Shown here: positions 62,969 through 64,000 of the stretch, piece by piece | Layout: the number at the start of each line of letters is the position of its first letter | Position numbering within the stretch: the first letter of the stretch is position 1 | Source: Paenibacillus plantiphilus | GTDB lineage: Bacteria; Bacillota; Bacilli; Paenibacillales; Paenibacillaceae | Direction of reading: 5' to 3' | Assembly: GCF_927798095.1 (NCBI RefSeq) | Contig: NZ_CAKMMF010000004.1 | Location: 230,993-294,992, forward strand | Length of the DNA: 64,000 bases | The notes under the pieces: generated by a model | The model's database searches: none | Told to the model about the DNA's origin: nothing | Seen by the model: only the letters and a program-made list of their open reading frames with translations | Program-made: the position numbers and the translations under genes

Positions 62969-63193
62969 ATGTCCTTTTACCCTCAGTGTCCAACTCAAAC
63001 GGTCTACGATCCACCGGTAACGTTGTATGAGAATTTCTACCATCCGCAGGTCGTTCAGGTCATTCATCCGATAGAGGTAGTTAACCAGCATCATTGCGTC
63101 CCTACGCCACACCATTTCTACACGTATTCCACCAAAGATGTCATGTGCAACGTTTCCAGCGTTAAATCAAAGAAACGCTCTCGGAAAAAATAA
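62969..63193 (+). CDS. CotD-like spore coat protein
   Basis: A 74-residue His-, Pro- and Tyr-rich protein of the inner spore-coat CotD type: YDPPVTLYENFYHPQVVQVIHP then VNQHHCVPTPHHFYTYS, ending in a basic KSKKRSRKK tail. Such small proteins are laid down in the inner coat by the mother cell. AAAGGAG lies 11 nt before the ATG and a sigma-K-type promoter about 40 nt upstream. A terminator follows. Confidence 0.85.
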   Translation: MSFYPQCPTQTVYDPPVTLYENFYHPQVVQVIHPIEVVNQHHCVPTPHHFYTYSTKDVMCNVSSVKSKKRSRKK

Positions 63194-63207
63194 TAAGCAG
63201 CAGCTTG

Positions 63208-63246
63208 AGCAGCAGCTCCCCCTTATTCGGCGGAGGTGCTGCTTTT
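63208..63246 (+). terminator. Terminator after the cotD-like gene
   Basis: AGCAGCAGCTCC (63208-63219) pairs with GGAGGTGCTGCT (63232-63243) with one mismatch; TTTT follows. It lies between convergent genes. Confidence 0.85.
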
Positions 63247-63264
63247 CGCATGCCTCTTGCAATC

Positions 63265-63786
63265 CTATGCGTGATCCCGATCTCGATTTTTGCTTCTTAA
63301 ACCCGCAAGACCAAGCAATCCCAGCAAACCAAGCCAGCCCCAGTTAAAATCATTGTCATTATTCCCAGCTGCGTTGGTTCTGAGATTATTGGTTCTTAAA
63401 TTGTTGGTTCCGAAATTATCAGTTCTGTCATTATTGGTTCTGAAATTGTTAGTTCTTAAATTGTTGGTTCTGTAAATATCAGTTCTGTCATTATTGGTTC
63501 TGTCATTGTTGGTTCTGAAATTATCCGTTCTGTTAATATTAGTCAGGTCATTGTTAATCCTGTCCGTATTTATACCGAAATTGTCATTATTGCCGGGGGC
63601 GACATTGTCAGGAGTTCGATACAAATTCACTCCACTAGTAGCTGGCGTTCCATTGGTTTGAATTTTCGTATCATAATTACGGCTGTTGTGCGGACGGGTC
63701 ATATTGCCTTCGGCAAACGATAAAGGGACCAACAGCATAGCGGACAGTGCTGCGCAAGCAACGCAGCTTGTTACGAGCTTCTTCAA
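63265..63786 (-). CDS. Secreted Asn/Thr-repeat protein with WGxxG-type C-terminal hydrophobic tail
   Basis: The 173-residue product has a signal peptide (about 1-25, KKLVTSCVACAALSAMLLVPLSFA), a hydrophilic region with about a dozen five-to-six-residue repeats of RTNN/RTDN type (about 75-145), and a C-terminal WGWLGLLGLLGLAGL segment followed by basic residues, the pattern of WGxxGxxG-type sorting tails in Bacillales. It starts with TTG at 63786, GGAGG 8 nt upstream. The repeats are encoded by near-identical DNA units, so length may vary between strains. Function unknown; an envelope or spore-surface role is possible. Confidence 0.78.
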   Translation of the reverse strand: MKKLVTSCVACAALSAMLLVPLSFAEGNMTRPHNSRNYDTKIQTNGTPATSGVNLYRTPDNVAPGNNDNFGINTDRINNDLTNINRTDNFRTNNDRTNNDRTDIYRTNNLRTNNFRTNNDRTDNFGTNNLRTNNLRTNAAGNNDNDFNWGWLGLLGLLGLAGLRSKNRDRDHA

Positions 63787-63910
63787 AATTGAGACCTCCA
63801 TTTGTGATGTCATTTTTGAATCCACACTTGGTTTTTCCTCTTTCCGACGCAATTATCCGACATTCCAGCTATACAATATTGTACCTCTGTCAAGAAAGTA
63901 GACACAGAAA

Positions 63911-64000
63911 CTAAGCGCCCTGGTGTTGCTCGTAGTACCTTTTCTCGCATTGATGCGGGGTAAGATAACCGATCGTCGAATGGATGCGGATCCGGTTGTA
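63911..64000 (-). mobile_element. 3' end of an IS3-family transposase, 5' part outside the window
   Basis: On the minus strand the frame from the window edge reads YNRIRIHSTIGYLTP then HQCEKRYYEQHQ and stops at 63911, the conserved C-terminus of IS3-family OrfB (DDE) transposases. The sequence TGTCAAGAAAGTAGACAC at about 63888-63905 is probably the IS terminal inverted repeat; the element extends rightwards beyond the window. Whether it is intact cannot be told. Confidence 0.88.

Overview
The window reads as a chromosomal segment of an endospore-forming Bacillota of the Paenibacillus type. I infer this from gene order (rpmF-fapR-plsX-fabHDG-acpP-fabF-rnc-smc-ftsY-ylxM-ffh-rpsP-khpA-rimM-trmD-rplS-lepB-rbgA-rnhB-ylqG-ylqH-yraN, then sucCD-dprA-topA-trmFO-hslVU, close to the Bacillus subtilis order), from spore genes (a ylbJ homologue and a cotD-like coat gene behind a sigma-K-type promoter), and from the style of the intergenic repeats. 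No rRNA, tRNA or CRISPR array was recognised.

1-41.3 kb is core genome, almost all on the minus strand: protease HslVU, tRNA and rRNA modification, topoisomerase I, DprA, succinyl-CoA synthetase, SRP and its receptor, SMC, RNase III, type II fatty-acid synthesis with its regulator FapR, signal peptidase I, ribosomal proteins L19, S16 and L32, CoaD and RsmD. One plus-strand block (comM, an old yellow enzyme, an SRPBCC protein) interrupts the conserved order between sucC and yraN. Five intergenic spaces carry different tandem repeats with periods of 9, 38, 34, 113 and 12 bp. The xerC/codV gene found between trmFO and hslV in B. subtilis is absent.

41.3-47.3 kb holds proline and arginine catabolism (1-pyrroline-5-carboxylate dehydrogenase, divergent proline dehydrogenase and arginase), a membrane-anchored parvulin and a 2-hydroxyacid dehydrogenase. 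At 47.6-49.3 kb there is a small decayed element: a DinD-like gene, a frameshifted tyrosine-recombinase remnant and another broken ORF, bounded by a 55-bp direct repeat that contains a terminator hairpin.

49.8-53.6 kb is an iron-acquisition locus with three Fur-box-like palindromes: an AraC/binding-protein fusion regulator (Btr type), a siderophore-binding lipoprotein without its permease, and a nitroreductase. At 53.8-61.1 kb there is a sugar-ABC importer operon (binding protein plus two permeases, no ATPase) led by two tandem esterase paralogues with carbohydrate-binding-like C-terminal modules. A divergent LacI-type repressor faces it, with a perfect 16-bp palindromic operator just downstream of the operon's -10 box. 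I infer that this locus takes up and intracellularly deacylates an acylated saccharide; its substrate is unknown.

The last 3 kb carries the exoribonuclease yhaM, a 26-codon cationic peptide gene with an excellent ribosome binding site, the cotD-like gene, a secreted Asn/Thr-repeat protein with a WGxxG-type C-terminus, and the end of an IS3-family element.
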